A stretch of DNA of 64,000 nucleotides from Pedobacter sp. BAL39 (GCF_000170795.1 NZ_ABCM01000010.1:124001-188000), one strand, 5' to 3'. Positions 36,927 through 46,659 are shown, numbered from the stretch's first letter. The notes: generated by a model not told the origin, from the sequence alone. Made by a program: numbers and translations.

Positions 36927-38441
36927 CTAAACAAGATCTGATTGAGGAACTTCCTCTTCGATAGATTGCGCAGCACGGATGGCTTTTTTCCAGCCTTTCA
37001 CGGACTGCTCAATTTTTACCGGATCACCAGAAGGCACAAATTCCTTCTCAGACATCCACAATTCATGAATTTCATCTACATTATTCCAGAAGCCTACGGC
37101 AAGACCAGCGAGATAAGCAGCACCCAGCGCAGTAGTCTCTACCACATTCGGCCTGATCACTTTACAGTTTAGCAAATCTGCCTGAAACTGCATCAACAGG
37201 TCATTGGCTGTTGCACCACCATCTACCCGTAACTCCTTAATTTCCATCCCTGAATCAGCTTCCATTGCTTTCAGGACATCCATGGTCTGGTAACCAATAG
37301 ATTCCAGCGCTGCACGGGCAATATGTCCTGAGGTACTGCCGCGGCTCAGGCCGATAATTGTTCCCCTGACATCAGGTTTCCAATAGGGAGCTCCGAGTCC
37401 GGCAAATGCAGGAACAAAATAAACACCTTGCGTATCTTCCACACTTAAGGCCAGCTGCTCCACATCCGCAGACGACTTGATGATCCCCAGGCCATCACGG
37501 AGCCATTGTACTACCGCACCGGCGATGAAGATGCTGCCTTCAAAAGCATACTCTATCTTTCCATTGATCTTCCATGCAACTGTAGTGAGCAGGTTATTCT
37601 TCGACTCAATAAACTGATCCCCAATGTTCATCAGCATAAAACAACCCGTACCATAGGTATTTTTCACCATTGCTTTCTCTATACACATCTGTCCGAACAA
37701 TGCCGCAGACTGGTCGCCAGCAATACCTGCAATCGGAATTTTCGAGGCAAAAATCGTCGTTGTTGTTTCGCCGTAAACCTCACTGGATTGTTTCACTTCA
37801 GGAAGCATGCTTTTAGGAATGTTCAGCAATGCCAGCAGCTCATCATCCCACTCCTGGGTTTTTATGTTGAATAACATGGTACGGCTCGCATTGGTCACGT
37901 CTGTGACATGCACGTGGCCACGTGTAAATTTCCATACCAGCCAGCTATCCACCGTTCCGAAAGCCAGCTCACCAGCTTCTGCCCTTTCCCGGGCACCTTC
38001 TACGTTATCGAGGATCCAGTTGATCTTTGTTCCGGAGAAATAAGAGTCGATTACCAGCCCTGTCTTAGACCTGATGAGGTCTGTATGCCCATCATGTTTA
38101 AGCTTGTCGCAGAAGGCGGCCGTACGCCGGTCCTGCCATACAATCGCATTGTACACAGGCTCCCCGGTAACTCTATCCCATACAATGGTCGTCTCACGTT
38201 GGTTTGTGATGCCGATTGCCTTGATGTCTTTCCCGTTGATACCCATTTTTACCGTTGCTTCTGCCGCGACACTGGCTTGTGTAGACCAGATTTCGTTCGG
38301 GTCATGCTCCACCCATCCCGACTGGGGAAATATTTGTTTGAATTCTTTTTGAGCGACGGATCTTACCTGCCCTTTGTGATCGAAAACAATAGCCCGGGAG
38401 CTGGTTGTTCCCTGATCCAGGGCCAAAATGAACTGTTCCAT
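36927..38441 (-). CDS. glpK: Glycerol kinase
   Basis: 504 aa, the usual FGGY-kinase length. Starts [20 protein letters not shown] (phosphate-binding loop 1), then [79 protein letters not shown] and the C-terminal [20 protein letters not shown]. It phosphorylates glycerol to sn-glycerol-3-phosphate. Middle gene of glpD-glpK-glpF. Confidence 0.96.
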   Translation of the reverse strand: MEQFILALDQGTTSSRAIVFDHKGQVRSVAQKEFKQIFPQSGWVEHDPNEIWSTQASVAAEATVKMGINGKDIKAIGITNQRETTIVWDRVTGEPVYNAIVWQDRRTAAFCDKLKHDGHTDLIRSKTGLVIDSYFSGTKINWILDNVEGARERAEAGELAFGTVDSWLVWKFTRGHVHVTDVTNASRTMLFNIKTQEWDDELLALLNIPKSMLPEVKQSSEVYGETTTTIFASKIPIAGIAGDQSAALFGQMCIEKAMVKNTYGTGCFMLMNIGDQFIESKNNLLTTVAWKINGKIEYAFEGSIFIAGAVVQWLRDGLGIIKSSADVEQLALSVEDTQGVYFVPAFAGLGAPYWKPDVRGTIIGLSRGSTSGHIARAALESIGYQTMDVLKAMEADSGMEIKELRVDGGATANDLLMQFQADLLNCKVIRPNVVETTALGAAYLAGLAVGFWNNVDEIHELWMSEKEFVPSGDPVKIEQSVKGWKKAIRAAQSIEEEVPQSDLV

Positions 38442-38498
38442 AATGTTGAGATTATACTTGGTTTACTATATTGATGTATTATTGTTTTTCGTTGGTGA

Positions 38499-40091
38499 TT
38501 AGCGTGAGGGGATATATTCCTCCAGCAGGTATGAACCCGCAAGTTTTGTAAATTCAGCAACCTGTGCCTGCTCCCATGCCTGGTCTTTTTTCAGCTCCGC
38601 AGCCATCAGTGCAGCAACTTTCGGTGCCATGTCGATTGCCATCCGGGCATCAAGGAAAAGCACCCTTACCCGACGGGCCAAAACATCTTCCACCGTCCTG
38701 GCCATTTCATAACGTACCGCCCAGATGACCTCCGCTTTGATGAAATCAGCGCGGACATCAAGCTGCTCCGCCCAGCTGCTGTTTTCATTTCTTAAGGCCA
38801 GCAAGGCTTTGCGATCTGACCCGTACACATAAAGATGATCTGTGCGGTCTACATTCTGTATGCTTCCGTGAATCGGAAGATCTTTGGTCCTCACGTCCTT
38901 AACCGGCAGCTGCCCTACCACAATCGCTTTGTCGACAGTATCCTGTCCCATTCTGCGATAGGTAGTCCATTTACCGCCAGTGATGGTAATCAGCCCGGAG
39001 TCCGATACGAAAAGTTTGTGGCTACGTGAGATTTCCTTCGTTTTTGAAGAACCATTTTGCGGCGCAGCAAGCGGTCTCAAGCCTGCGAACACGCTAAGGA
39101 CGTCTTTCCGCGTAGGTGCTTTTGCCAGGTACCTGCCCGCTGTACGAAGGATAAACTTGATTTCCTCTTCCAGTGCCACCGGCTCCAGGCTATGTTCATT
39201 CAAAGGTGTGTCAGTCGTACCTACAACCAGCTTATCATGCCATGGTACAGCAAAAAGTACACGACCATCGTCTGTTTTTGGGATCATCAGGGCGTCATCT
39301 GCCGGCATAAATGACATATCCAGTACCAGGTGTACTCCCTGACTAGGTCTGACCAGCGGTTTATTGCCGGGTTTATCCATCTGCAACAAGTCATCTACAA
39401 AAACGCCGGTTGCATTAACCACACTTTTACTTTTCAACTCATAGGTAATTCCGGTTTCGATATCGGCAGCGATTACCCCCGAAATCTTACCCTGCTCATT
39501 TTTAAGCAAACCTCCTACTTTAAAATAATTCAGCACCGTAGCACCCTGTTCCAGACTGGTCTGTGCAAGATTTATTGCGAGCCTCGAATCGTCAAACTGA
39601 CCGTCGTGATAAACTACGCCGCCATAAAGTCCTTTTTGCTGGATGGTTGGCAGCCTGCGGATCACCTCTTTTTTCGAGATGTGTTTCGCGCGACCAAAAC
39701 CAAGACTTCCGGCAAGTAAATCATACATGGTCAGGCCAATGGTATAAAATGCACCACCCCACCACTCATAGTTAGGAATAATGAACGACTCATTTTTCAC
39801 AAGGTGCGGCGCATTTTTCAATAACAAGCCCCTTTCATACAAAGCCTCACGCACCAGACCTATATCTCCCTGGGCAAGATAGCGGACACCGCCATGCACC
39901 AGTTTAGTACTGCGGCTGGAAGTTCCTTTCGCGAAATCTGCCTGCTCTAATAACAAAGTTTTGTATCCACGGGATGCTGCATCTAATGCAGTACCTAGTC
40001 CGGTAGCACCACCACCCACTACAATCAGATCCCACATTTGCTGTGCGTCTGAAAGCCCTTCTACTATCCTATTTCTTTCGTTACTAATCAT
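38499..40091 (-). CDS. glpD: Aerobic glycerol-3-phosphate dehydrogenase
   Basis: 530 aa FAD enzyme. FAD-binding loop LIVVGGGATGLGTALDAA, then GTSSRSTKLVHGGVRYL, which is the GlpD/GlpA-type signature, and LVGTTDTPLNEHSLEPVA, GGKWTTYRRMGQDT in the C-terminal part. It oxidises glycerol-3-phosphate to dihydroxyacetone phosphate at the membrane, giving electrons to quinone. First gene of the glp operon, divergent from the glpR-like repressor. Confidence 0.95.
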   Translation of the reverse strand: MISNERNRIVEGLSDAQQMWDLIVVGGGATGLGTALDAASRGYKTLLLEQADFAKGTSSRSTKLVHGGVRYLAQGDIGLVREALYERGLLLKNAPHLVKNESFIIPNYEWWGGAFYTIGLTMYDLLAGSLGFGRAKHISKKEVIRRLPTIQQKGLYGGVVYHDGQFDDSRLAINLAQTSLEQGATVLNYFKVGGLLKNEQGKISGVIAADIETGITYELKSKSVVNATGVFVDDLLQMDKPGNKPLVRPSQGVHLVLDMSFMPADDALMIPKTDDGRVLFAVPWHDKLVVGTTDTPLNEHSLEPVALEEEIKFILRTAGRYLAKAPTRKDVLSVFAGLRPLAAPQNGSSKTKEISRSHKLFVSDSGLITITGGKWTTYRRMGQDTVDKAIVVGQLPVKDVRTKDLPIHGSIQNVDRTDHLYVYGSDRKALLALRNENSSWAEQLDVRADFIKAEVIWAVRYEMARTVEDVLARRVRVLFLDARMAIDMAPKVAALMAAELKKDQAWEQAQVAEFTKLAGSYLLEEYIPSR

Positions 40092-40106
40092 TTTAATATA
40101 GATTTA

Positions 40107-40258
40107 CTTTCGTTTGATAGATCTAAATTAAAAAACAAAATGATTCAAAACAAATAAAAACGAAACAAAACATAACAAAAGCGGAACAATCATAAAATAA
40201 AGTGATCTGCATCACGTAAACGAGGGCATTAAGAATACTAAAAATAAAAAAACGAAAC
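40107..40258. promoter_or_regulatory. Candidate GlpR operators and a CRP-like palindrome
   Basis: Three copies of AAACGAAA followed by C or G: 40107-40115 (minus strand), 40158-40166 and 40250-40258 (plus strand). Between them GTGAT-CTGC-ATCAC (40202-40215) is a palindrome with the GTGA-N6-TCAC core recognised by CRP/FNR-family proteins. All lie in the 291-bp divergent gap between glpD and glpR. Repeats are seen; binding is inferred. Confidence 0.5.
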
Positions 40259-40352
40259 ACTTCGAAAGCCCAATAATGAATATTGCTTACCTTTAACCCG
40301 GGCAATGGAAGGCAAAAGAATGCCGGCCATTAGGTAATACGCACACAATTAT

Positions 40353-40360
40353 TAATTTTG
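40353..40360 (+). promoter_or_regulatory. -7 promoter box of the glpR-like gene
   Basis: TAATTTTG fits TAnnTTTG, 22 bp before the ATG at 40383. Confidence 0.45.
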
Positions 40361-40382
40361 ATGAACCAGTATATAGCCAAGT

Positions 40383-41153
40383 ATGAAAAGCATCACGGAA
40401 AGACATCAGATCATTTTAAGAAAAGTTGAAGAAAGCGGACATGTAAATGTACAGGAACTCAGCACACAGATGATGGTTTCAGACGTGACCATACGAAAAG
40501 ACCTGAAATTACTGGAAGATAAAAAGTTGCTCTATAGGACGCATGGAGGTGCCTCAAAAACAAACCCTTACACGAACGATAAACCCGTAGCGGAAAAAGA
40601 GCAGCTGAATGCTGAAGAAAAAAAGACAATTGCCAGAACCGCCGCAGCGATGATCAGCAGAAATGACTCTATCATTATCGCCTCCGGCACCAGTGTACTC
40701 GCCCTTGCCAGAGCCATCAACGCAGATGGACATCTAACCGTCATCACTTCTGCACTTAATGTTGCCCTTGAATTGTCGCAACACCCAAATGTAGAGGTAT
40801 TGCAGCTCGGAGGACAACTCAGACAGAATTCATCATCGGTCATGGGGCCTTATGCGGAACAGATTCTTACTGATGTTTCCTGTAGCCTGCTTTTTTTAGG
40901 CGTCGACGGCATCGACCTGGAAACCGGACTGACCACGACCAGCTTAATGGAAGCAAGACTCAATCAAAAAATGATTGATGCCGCTCAGGTAACTATCGTA
41001 TTGGCCGACAGCTCCAAATTTGGTAAACGTGGATTAGGAAAAATATGCGGACTGGACCAGATTCAATACATCATCACAGATAGCCGCATTTCAGAAGAAA
41101 CCAAAAAATCACTGGAGGAGAAAGGCGTCAACGTCATGATTGCCGGGAAGTAA
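40383..41153 (+). CDS. glpR: DeoR/GlpR-family transcriptional repressor
   Basis: 256 aa. N-terminal DeoR helix-turn-helix (HVNVQELSTQMMVSDVTIRK, DLKLLEDKKLLYRTHGGA) and the C-terminal DeoR sensor domain (DSIIIASGTSVLALARAI, VLQLGGQLRQNSSSVMGP, LFLGVDGIDLETGLTT, LADSSKFGKRGLGKI), which binds a sugar or polyol phosphate. Divergent from glpD with repeated candidate operators between them, so it is a probable repressor of glpDKF responding to glycerol-3-phosphate. The ligand is inferred from location. Confidence 0.88.
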   Translation: MKSITERHQIILRKVEESGHVNVQELSTQMMVSDVTIRKDLKLLEDKKLLYRTHGGASKTNPYTNDKPVAEKEQLNAEEKKTIARTAAAMISRNDSIIIASGTSVLALARAINADGHLTVITSALNVALELSQHPNVEVLQLGGQLRQNSSSVMGPYAEQILTDVSCSLLFLGVDGIDLETGLTTTSLMEARLNQKMIDAAQVTIVLADSSKFGKRGLGKICGLDQIQYIITDSRISEETKKSLEEKGVNVMIAGK

Positions 41154-41166
41154 TTCGCAATACCTG

Positions 41167-42072
41167 TCAAATACGAGGTGAGTAAGGATTTTCAGGAATA
41201 TGAACCACCTTATAGCCACCTTTTTTTAATTCTGCTATGGTTTGCTGATCGGGCTCTGTCTTAAAAATAATGGTAGAAAGCACCTGACCTGGAATTACAC
41301 CTATTTTCGTTAACAAATCCAGCAACCGCTTTTTTAAATACAAATAAAGAAATGCGATTTTGCCCCGATCTGCCTTCATCACTTCCACATCGGGAGTATA
41401 AAAATTGGGGTTAATCTTCCTAAACGCTACTGCAGGCAGATTTAATCCCGCAGCGGTCTTTTCGAATTCTCTTTCAGACACTTTATAGACAAAATTTCCT
41501 ACTGGCTCAAATGAAAATCTGTTCTTCCATATTTTTCTCTGCAGCAAGTAACAGCTGGAGGTAAGGTTAACTAACCACAACAGCAGGGGCATCTTAGTGA
41601 CTGGATCCTGGGGTTCAATGATTATAACAGCCTTTACTGCCACCCTTATCATTTCATAAACTGCAGCATAGGGTCTTGGAAAATGATGATAACTTTCTTT
41701 ACAGAGCACATAATCAAACGACTGATCCTCAAAAAAAAGTGATTCTGCATTGGCTATTGCAAAAGTACTGATCAGCCCCTGGACTTTTGCTACATGCAGG
41801 AAATCACCGTTTAAATCTGTCGCAATTGCCTTACTACCTTTTCTCAGAACATATGCCGCATCGAACCCATAAGCATCACCCACGGTGAGCCAACTACCTT
41901 CCCTTTTCAGTAAGGGGTCAATGCAATTGAAAAAAAGCTGCTGAAGCCATGAAGCAGCACTGTCTGCTTGTCGTTTTTTCTTCTGCTGATAGAAGCTGGC
42001 TTTAGCGGCTTCGGTTGGAAACTTATGATTGTACCATTCTTTATGTTGGTCGTAACTGCGTTCATGAAACAT
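41167..42072 (-). CDS. SAM-dependent methyltransferase (class I)
   Basis: 301 aa. Rossmann methyltransferase with a slightly altered motif I (WLTVGDAYGFDAAYVLRKGS; GxGxG appears as GDAYG), motif II TDLNGDFLHVAK and post-I FDYVLCKESYHHFPRPY (motif IV region). Similar proteins in Bacteroidota methylate small molecules or glycan/lipid intermediates; the substrate cannot be told. Convergent with glpR, with a 13-bp gap. Confidence 0.8.
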   Translation of the reverse strand: MFHERSYDQHKEWYNHKFPTEAAKASFYQQKKKRQADSAASWLQQLFFNCIDPLLKREGSWLTVGDAYGFDAAYVLRKGSKAIATDLNGDFLHVAKVQGLISTFAIANAESLFFEDQSFDYVLCKESYHHFPRPYAAVYEMIRVAVKAVIIIEPQDPVTKMPLLLWLVNLTSSCYLLQRKIWKNRFSFEPVGNFVYKVSEREFEKTAAGLNLPAVAFRKINPNFYTPDVEVMKADRGKIAFLYLYLKKRLLDLLTKIGVIPGQVLSTIIFKTEPDQQTIAELKKGGYKVVHIPENPYSPRI

Positions 42073-42238
42073 AGGATGTTCTTTTGCAACAATTACGGCG
42101 CCCGGGCAATAAACGCTGGCAGAAAAGTCAAATAATCACCCAATATTATTATTTTTAAAAAAAACATTCCTCAGCCCAACGTTTAGCTCTCAAGGCACGT
42201 AGTTGATCTAGTTATGTGCATGCTACCAAATTATTTGA

Positions 42239-42823
42239 ATGAATATCTTTAAACGCTACTCAAGGCTCATCAAAGACTGTAAGGCAAACGACAGGAAGGC
42301 TCAGGAGCAGCTCTACAAGTTATTCTATGGAGAAATGCTGCGCCTATGCTATCGTTATCTTAAGTCAGACCTTCTCGCTAAGGAAGCACTCAACTCCGGA
42401 TTTCTGAAGGTTTTTCAGCACATCATCAGCTTCGAACCACATAAGGGGGAACTTGGTGGCTGGATCAGGACCATAATGATCAGAAGCTGCATTGACCTTA
42501 GCCGCAAAGAAGCAAGATTCCGTGAAATCAACCTGCAGGCCGAAGAATATAGCGAAGACTTGCCAGCCCCCGAAATATTAAACAAACTGTACGCGGAAGA
42601 TCTGCTCAATTACATCAGAAAGCTGCCCACCGCGACTCAACTGGTGTTCAACCTATCGGTTATTGATGGTTATTCACACAAAGAAATAGGAGCGCAAATG
42701 AACATCGGAGAAAGCACCTCCCGATGGCACCTTTCAGAAGCAAAGAAAATATTAAGAGGACTACTGGAACCACAACAGTTATCCCAGGATCAACCAACTG
42801 AAAAAAACAAAAAAACAACATGA
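42239..42823 (+). CDS. ECF-type RNA polymerase sigma factor
   Basis: 194 aa. Region 2 (DRKAQEQLYKLFYGEMLRLC, then HKGELGGWIRTIMIRSCID) and region 4 (IRKLPTATQLVFNLSVIDGY, HKEIGAQMNIGESTSRWHLS, AKKILRGLL). It directs RNA polymerase to a small regulon. Its stop overlaps the next start (ATGA, 42820-42823), so that protein is its likely partner or regulator. Confidence 0.9.
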   Translation: MNIFKRYSRLIKDCKANDRKAQEQLYKLFYGEMLRLCYRYLKSDLLAKEALNSGFLKVFQHIISFEPHKGELGGWIRTIMIRSCIDLSRKEARFREINLQAEEYSEDLPAPEILNKLYAEDLLNYIRKLPTATQLVFNLSVIDGYSHKEIGAQMNIGESTSRWHLSEAKKILRGLLEPQQLSQDQPTEKNKKTT

Positions 42824-44241
42824 GCAATTCAGCATGGTATCGCAAAATATGGCAGCGCAAACTCAACAACCTGCCGATAAAGGAATCCGCGGATTCCAGC
42901 TGGACGGCTATGCAGCAGATCCTGGATGTGTATATACCCTCTACCGGGAAGAGCCTTCCCACACCTAAAACTTTAGGATCAAAATTCATCAACGTTTTAA
43001 CATACGCCCTTCCCGCAACATCCATCCTCCTTGGGATCACTTATTTTTTAATTTTCCACCAACCACAACAATTAAAAACACCTGCAAAAACAGCACTTCG
43101 TCAACAAAACCAAAAAACCGAAACAACAACAACAACAGATCTCCCCAGAATTGAGGATCGCCTTCATCAGGAAAAACATGTTAAAGATCAGGATCATACA
43201 AAAGGTCAAACGGCAGCAATAACACCAACATCAAAAGTAAGTGCACTTCAAAATCATTCCGGAAAGATTTTTGAACAAGCTGCCGAAGAACAGAGACAGG
43301 CCAGCAGCGTCTCAGGAAGGAAATCCCTGTCCGTACCCAGAGACAATGTAGACATTGAACGCAATACTCCGCAGCTCAGCATCGGGCTCAATAAAAGTAA
43401 ACATCTCCAAACAGAAGAAACTGTCAAAGAAAACACCAAAAGTCAACAGGCCGGAAACAAAGGCAACGAAACGATTGGAGATACAACACACATGGGCAAC
43501 CACACTACAGCATTAACAAACACGGGGCTAAACGTCCTGAACAAACAGACAGAAACAGAAGTTTCAGAAAAACGAAACAAGGTTAAGAAGGTAAAGGCGC
43601 TCGCAGCAAAAACCTCAAAAAACCATGTAGTTAAAAATAAAAAAGCAAAAAAGGAGCAGCTGGAAACACCAAAATACAACTATACCCTGGAGCTGGGCCT
43701 CAGCAAAAATGCCAGTCATACAGGCTTTCAGATTGGAGCCATCGCCGCTTACAGAATTAACACCCGGTGGATAATACAATCCGGGTTGAGGCTAAATACA
43801 TCAAGAAGTTTTTCCGGAAACTATACACTCTCCAGTTATTTTCGACCCGATTCTATGCCGGCATTTAAATTCAGCGACACCCGAAAACTTGTTGTGGCAG
43901 ACATCCCACTACTACTGGAATACAAGCTATCAAAGGCCATCAGCCTGAAAGCAGGACCGCTGTTAAGCATACCTTTGTCCAAATCAGGATTTAAGCTGGG
44001 TACTATAGAGAAAGTTACGGATACACTCATGAACACTAAAAACTTTATGCAACAGCTGCAGAACACAAAAATAAACAGTGTAAATATTGGATTTAGCATC
44101 GGCACCAGCTTTCATATCCGGCAATTCGATATCAATACAAGATATGAATGGCTAAGTCCCTACAGCTTCAGCAATCCCCTCGGATCTTTTAAGCACGACT
44201 TCAAAATCTTTCAAATTGGAATTGGCTATAGGTTTAAATAA
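42820..44241 (+). CDS. Inner-membrane-anchored protein with C-terminal outer-membrane beta-barrel domain (probable sigma regulator)
   Basis: 473 aa. N-terminal cytoplasmic part (about 1-55, WYRKIWQRKLNNLPIKES) like the short anti-sigma segments of Bacteroidota, one membrane helix (about 57-79), then about 200 residues of Lys/Thr/Gln/Asn-rich, low-complexity periplasmic linker (80-283), then a porin-type barrel domain (about 284-473: LELGLSKNASHTGFQIGAIA, ADIPLLLEYKLSKAI, NTRYEWLSPYSFSNP, FQIGIGYRFK at the end). No cleavable signal is visible, so the anchor stays in the inner membrane and the barrel would lie in the outer membrane, giving a trans-envelope sensor for the sigma factor. Translationally coupled to it. 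Function is inference. Confidence 0.8.
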   Translation: MSNSAWYRKIWQRKLNNLPIKESADSSWTAMQQILDVYIPSTGKSLPTPKTLGSKFINVLTYALPATSILLGITYFLIFHQPQQLKTPAKTALRQQNQKTETTTTTDLPRIEDRLHQEKHVKDQDHTKGQTAAITPTSKVSALQNHSGKIFEQAAEEQRQASSVSGRKSLSVPRDNVDIERNTPQLSIGLNKSKHLQTEETVKENTKSQQAGNKGNETIGDTTHMGNHTTALTNTGLNVLNKQTETEVSEKRNKVKKVKALAAKTSKNHVVKNKKAKKEQLETPKYNYTLELGLSKNASHTGFQIGAIAAYRINTRWIIQSGLRLNTSRSFSGNYTLSSYFRPDSMPAFKFSDTRKLVVADIPLLLEYKLSKAISLKAGPLLSIPLSKSGFKLGTIEKVTDTLMNTKNFMQQLQNTKINSVNIGFSIGTSFHIRQFDINTRYEWLSPYSFSNPLGSFKHDFKIFQIGIGYRFK

Positions 44242-44397
44242 AGTAGTCTTCCTACTTAAGACAACAAGTCAGCACATTTGAAATGTATTCAGGACAATGG
44301 CCAGCATCAACAATACACACAAAAGAGGCCTCCGTCGATTCTTTCCGAAGCTTCATCGTCTGACAGCTCCTATCCGTAGATTAACACTTAATTTGAC

Positions 44398-44411
44398 CAT
44401 GCCGCGGCATG
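44398..44411. repeat. Perfect 14-bp palindrome
   Basis: CATGCCGCGGCATG, 34 bp before the start of the small secreted protein gene. Candidate regulatory site; seen directly. Confidence 0.45.
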
Positions 44412-44444
44412 TCCTTTGAACTACTCCTGGCAAATACACACATT

Positions 44445-44942
44445 ATGAAAAGAATCATCTTAGCTGTAGTTTTCGGAGTAGCTTCGTTAAGCAGCATCAG
44501 CACTAAAGCGCAGGTTAGCTTAAGCATCAATATCGGTTCGCAGCCACAATGGGGTCCTTCAGGATACAATCATGTAGACTACTATTACCTGCCAGACATC
44601 GAAGCATATTACCATGTGCCCGACAAACAATACATCTATATGGAAAATGGAAGATGGACGAGAGCAAATGTCCTGCCTTCAAGATATAGAAACTATGATT
44701 TGTATAAAGGATATAAAGTGGTGATGAACAACCCAAAACCCTACCTCTCTCACCGGAATAATGTAAAGCAGTACAGCAGGTATAAAGGAGGAAGAACAAC
44801 TCAACTAGTGATTCGCGATAGCAGAAAGTCTAACGACCGTAATTACAAGAACAACAACGATAAGAATAAAAAATCCAACGATCGTGATCAGAGGCCAGAC
44901 CGCAGAAGCAGCGATACCAGAACTGCCAGACGCGGCAAATAG
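44445..44942 (+). CDS. Small secreted basic protein
   Basis: 165 aa from ATG 44445, which begins a signal peptide (MKRIILAVVFGVASLSSIST...AQ). The mature part has a conserved Bacteroidota segment (HVDYYYLPDIEAYYHVPDK, YIYMENGRWTRA) and a very basic low-complexity tail rich in Asn/Lys/Arg/Asp (about residues 120-165). Function unknown. The ATG at 44409 is rejected because it would put 12 residues before the signal. Confidence 0.78.
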   Translation: MKRIILAVVFGVASLSSISTKAQVSLSINIGSQPQWGPSGYNHVDYYYLPDIEAYYHVPDKQYIYMENGRWTRANVLPSRYRNYDLYKGYKVVMNNPKPYLSHRNNVKQYSRYKGGRTTQLVIRDSRKSNDRNYKNNNDKNKKSNDRDQRPDRRSSDTRTARRGK

Positions 44943-44946
44943 ATGC

Positions 44947-45000
44947 ACCTAAAAAAACAGAAGGGCGACACAAATAAGTGTTGCTCTTCTGTTTTTAGGT
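44947..45000 (+). terminator. Long-stem intrinsic terminator
   Basis: Arms 44947-44971 and 44978-45000 pair over about 22 bp around AAATAA with two G-U wobbles on the plus strand; a T5 run lies in the descending arm. It terminates the small secreted protein gene. Confidence 0.8.
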
Positions 45001-45144
45001 TAGCATGTCAACACTTAATCTGCACACAGGTGACTATATCTGCGTACGTGCGCCAGAGTTGCTTCATTATCAAATCATCAGCTTAGAGCGCTTTTTTTTA
45101 AATAGTAAATCGTTAAATTGCTGATTCCTTAAAATCATACAGCA

Positions 45145-46272
45145 ATGCGAATTACTGAAATTTGTAAAAAAGTGAGCCTATACATTGGCATGATAACAAT
45201 TCTGACAATAATCGCCCTTTACAGTAGCGCCCAGGAATCCAATAAAATAGCCAAGCTGAACGTAGCATTGGCAGGCTTAAGCCATGATCACGTCAATCTA
45301 ATCATGGACAGCTATGTAAAAGGTGAGGTCAACATCATCGGCATTGCTGAGACAGATCAGAATCTGGTGAAGCGATTTAAAAAACGGGCAAATCTACCCG
45401 ACTCAATTTTCTACAATCAGTTGAACACATTGCTGGCGCAGAAAAAACCGGACATCGTACTCGCTTTTAACTCGATAGAGGATCACCTCGCAGTGGTAGA
45501 AACCGCAGCTCCGCTAGGTATATCCGTTATGGTAGAAAAACCCCTGGCAGTTTCTGTTGAACATGCGGAACGTATGGCAAAACTGGCAAGACAATACAAA
45601 ATCCAGCTGCTGACAAATTACGAAACGACATGGTACGCAAGCAACCAGGAAGCCTACGCCAAGGTGAAAAATGAAAAGTCCATCGGGGAACTACGAAAAA
45701 TGATTGTGCATGACGGCCATAACGGTCCTAAAGAAATCGGTTGCAGCAAAGAATTTGTAAGCTGGTTAACTGACCCCGTCAAAAATGGTGGCGGGGCGAT
45801 TATCGATTTCGGCTGTTACGGCGCCAACCTGATGACCTGGCTGATGGATGGAAAAGCCCCTCTATCGGTTACCGCCGTCACCAAACAGATCAAAAAAGAG
45901 ATGTACCCAAATGTAGATGATGATGCCACTATTGTTTTGGAATATCCTGATGCTACAGGGATTATCGAAGCCTCCTGGAACTGGCCTTTTAACATTAAGG
46001 ATATGGAACTTTTTGGCCAGACCGGATATGTTCAGGCTGTCGACGCCAACACACTACGCATCAAGGAAAAAGGACAAAGTGAATACCAAATGAAGACGGC
46101 GAAACCGCTGGAGCAATCTTTCCGCAGCTACCTGGATTACCTGTCTGCAGTATTGAAGAATGAAATCAAGCCTGGCAATGACCTTTCCTCGCTTGAGAAC
46201 AATCTCATCGTCGTGCGCATACTGGAAGCAGCAAAACGCTCTGCAAAAGAAGGAAAAAAAATAATGCTCTGA
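45145..46272 (+). CDS. Exported Gfo/Idh/MocA-family oxidoreductase
   Basis: 375 aa. A hydrophobic N-terminal segment (about residues 13-32, GMITILTIIALYSSAQES) looks like a signal peptide. The NAD-binding motif is degenerate (LNVALAGLSHDHVN instead of GxGxxG). EKPLAVSVEHAERM is the family's EKP motif, and GGAIIDFGCYGANLMTWL sits in the catalytic helix region. The family oxidises or epimerises sugars and cyclitols, and exported members are common in Bacteroidota carbohydrate loci. The sugar is unknown. Confidence 0.83.
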   Translation: MRITEICKKVSLYIGMITILTIIALYSSAQESNKIAKLNVALAGLSHDHVNLIMDSYVKGEVNIIGIAETDQNLVKRFKKRANLPDSIFYNQLNTLLAQKKPDIVLAFNSIEDHLAVVETAAPLGISVMVEKPLAVSVEHAERMAKLARQYKIQLLTNYETTWYASNQEAYAKVKNEKSIGELRKMIVHDGHNGPKEIGCSKEFVSWLTDPVKNGGGAIIDFGCYGANLMTWLMDGKAPLSVTAVTKQIKKEMYPNVDDDATIVLEYPDATGIIEASWNWPFNIKDMELFGQTGYVQAVDANTLRIKEKGQSEYQMKTAKPLEQSFRSYLDYLSAVLKNEIKPGNDLSSLENNLIVVRILEAAKRSAKEGKKIML

Positions 46273-46320
46273 GCGGGCTACTTCCATCTGTATATACTTA
46301 CCTAAAATTCCTTATACAAA

Positions 46321-46602
46321 ATGAGAAAATGTCTACTTCTGCTGATAGTAGTATGCCTGATGGCGTCATTTAAACCAGCAAAGATAACCTGGCTGGCCAT
46401 TGGCGATTCCATCACATACCTCAATGACCATCCTTCCGAAACGGGCAACCGTGTTTCAAAAGGCTATCTCACGAGAGTGACCGATCAACTGTCAGGTATT
46501 ACTTACATTAACAAGGGATATAATGGATGGACATCTGGTGGAATCGCTGCGGAAATAGGATACCCCACCATATCTGCCGAGACTGCGGCATTTTATCATT
46601 AA
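46321..46602 (+). pseudogene. Truncated SGNH/GDSL-hydrolase remnant
   Basis: 93 codons. The N-terminal signal-like MRKCLLLLIVVCLMASF is followed by block I of SGNH hydrolases, ITWLAIGDSITYLNDH with the nucleophile Ser, and GYNGWTSGGIAAEI, where the block II region begins. Normal homologues continue for a further 120-150 residues including the GxND and DxxH blocks, all missing; the last about 13 residues look unrelated to the family. The following sequence does not restore them in any frame. Most likely a deletion remnant. Confidence 0.7.
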
Positions 46603-46651
46603 TGATATTGTTTTGATCAAATAAGATAAGAAATGCAGTTTTTTGCAGACC

Positions 46652-46659
46652 TATATTTG
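46652..46659 (+). promoter_or_regulatory. -7 promoter box of the isomerase-like gene
   Basis: TATATTTG fits TAnnTTTG, 41 bp before the ATG at 46700. No well-spaced -33 box. Confidence 0.5.
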
